DNA of 30,090 bases from a virus. The stretch spans positions 1 to 30,090 of the IMG/VR virus record IMGVR_UViG_3300027917_000130. One strand, given 5' to 3'. The notes under the pieces were generated by a model. The model was given only the letters and a program-made list of their open reading frames with translations. It made no database searches and was not told the origin of the DNA. Numbering within the stretch: the first letter of the stretch is position 1; every line of letters begins with the position of its first letter. Shown here piece after piece: positions 29,466 to 30,090 of this stretch. Both the position numbers and the translations under genes were made by a program.

Positions 29466-29996
29466 ATGACTATAAGTTGCGGTCAATCACCTATAAACAG
29501 CATTGACAAAGCTACACCTACGAATTTTCAGTTGATATTCCCGAAACTGCCAACGGAGAGTAGTATTACTGCTAACAATCCTTTTATTATGAATATCTTC
29601 TCCGCTGTAATTCCAAGTGTGTCTTTATCAGAAGAAGAGCTACGCTGGCAGAGCCATAAGACAAAGCATGTGTTAGAGCCTATGGAATTTGATACATGGC
29701 TGGTGAGTTATGTTGTGGATGCAAATATAAAGAACTGGCAATTGCTTTTCAAATGGATGAGCTACGTCAATGATAATCAAGTAAAACATGAAGAGCATAG
29801 AGACTATGCTGTAGATGCAAGCCTAGTGGTATTCTCCAACTATAGAGTACCAGTAGTAGAACTTCAATTTGTAGACATCTGGCCCTCCACTTTGGGAGAA
29901 CTTTCTTTCAGCACAAGGGAGGGAGATGTGTATTTAGAAAGTACCGTCAATTTCACCTATGATTACTTCATAGTAAAGACACCCACAAACGTATAA
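29466..29996 (+). CDS. 19: Tail tube protein (T4 gp19-like)
   Basis: The inner tube subunit of a contractile tail. At 176 residues it is near T4 gp19 (163). The pattern is TPTNFQLIFPKL (18-29), then a beta-rich middle with a tube-type loop, and near the C terminus LQFVDIWPSTLGELSFS (about 137-153) matching LWPTNVGELQLDW in T4 gp19. It is preceded by AGGAG. The sheath gene (gp18), which normally precedes gp19, is not in the window before it. Confidence 0.82.
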   Translation: MTISCGQSPINSIDKATPTNFQLIFPKLPTESSITANNPFIMNIFSAVIPSVSLSEEELRWQSHKTKHVLEPMEFDTWLVSYVVDANIKNWQLLFKWMSYVNDNQVKHEEHRDYAVDASLVVFSNYRVPVVELQFVDIWPSTLGELSFSTREGDVYLESTVNFTYDYFIVKTPTNV

Positions 29997-30029
29997 AACC
30001 TTATTTTTTCTTCAAAAAAGTAAAAAAAA

Positions 30030-30037
30030 TATAAATA
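30030..30037 (+). promoter_or_regulatory. T4-type late promoter motif TATAAATA at window end
   Basis: An exact octamer in the 94-base non-coding end of the window, with the same flanks as the copy at 21510. It must serve a late gene starting just beyond the window. Confidence 0.68.
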
Positions 30038-30090
30038 GTATTAGAGAAGTTACTTCTTTTCTTATAAGTAATATAGGATAGAAGTATATC

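Noticed and set aside
30001-30025. Terminator after the tail tube gene
   Set aside because: The only stem is made of A-T pairs (TTATTTTTT with AAAAAAGTAA) and is too weak to support.

Overview
The window is the structural and packaging region of a large T4-related (Straboviridae-like, tailed, contractile) bacteriophage with an AT-rich genome and the standard code (TAA, TAG and TGA all act as stops). The T4-type genes I recognise are, in order: portal (gp20), a small acidic core protein (gp67-like), prohead protease (gp21), scaffold (gp22), major capsid protein (gp23), small terminase (gp16), large terminase (gp17), neck proteins (gp13, gp14), tail terminator (gp15) and tail tube (gp19). Most T4-type genes are preceded, singly or as operons, by an octamer TATAAATA about 30 bases before the start codon, which matches the T4 late-promoter consensus. 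A second class of sites with TTGACA and a 17-base spacer serves the accessory genes.

Layout. 1-142: end of a polyserine protein. 184-5017: portal, core protein and protease, then five small proteins. 5122-8369: scaffold, capsid protein and a polyserine-linker protein that may be a capsid decoration. 8456-9499 (minus strand): a zinc-finger protein and a dCMP deaminase. 9629-14964: small terminase followed by an intact PrkA - YhbH/YeaH (DUF444) - SpoVR cassette, a bacterial stress/sporulation module. 15088-18727: an accessory operon with a J-domain protein, a PilX-like pilin, a probable methyltransferase, a membrane-anchored protein, two Cys-rich small proteins and tRNA-Thr and tRNA-Trp. 18775-19824 (minus strand): a kelch-like beta-propeller protein. 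19944-29996: large terminase, neck and tail genes interleaved with many small proteins.

The most striking pattern is that at least 16 otherwise unrelated small proteins share a short N-terminal tag ending in [L/I/F/Y]xE or a near variant, followed mostly by A/G/S (for example MKFLKYLKE|G, MDLIDKYLGE|A, MKKFQNYITE|A). This closely resembles the T4 capsid-targeting sequence of internal proteins (IPIII begins MKTYQEFIAE|A), which is cut by the gp21 protease. The phage also encodes gp21, and its scaffold and capsid proteins carry the same kind of site. I infer that the small proteins are a large set of capsid-packaged, protease-processed proteins delivered into the host with the DNA. One has a ParB/sulfiredoxin-like GHHR motif and another a DUF5661-like segment.

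Host. The PilX-type pilin start, the PrkA/YeaH/SpoVR trio and the T4-type virion suggest a Gram-negative host with type IV pili, possibly in a Desulfobacterota- or Nitrospirota-like lineage. This is inference only. No intergenic gap exceeds about 150 bases.
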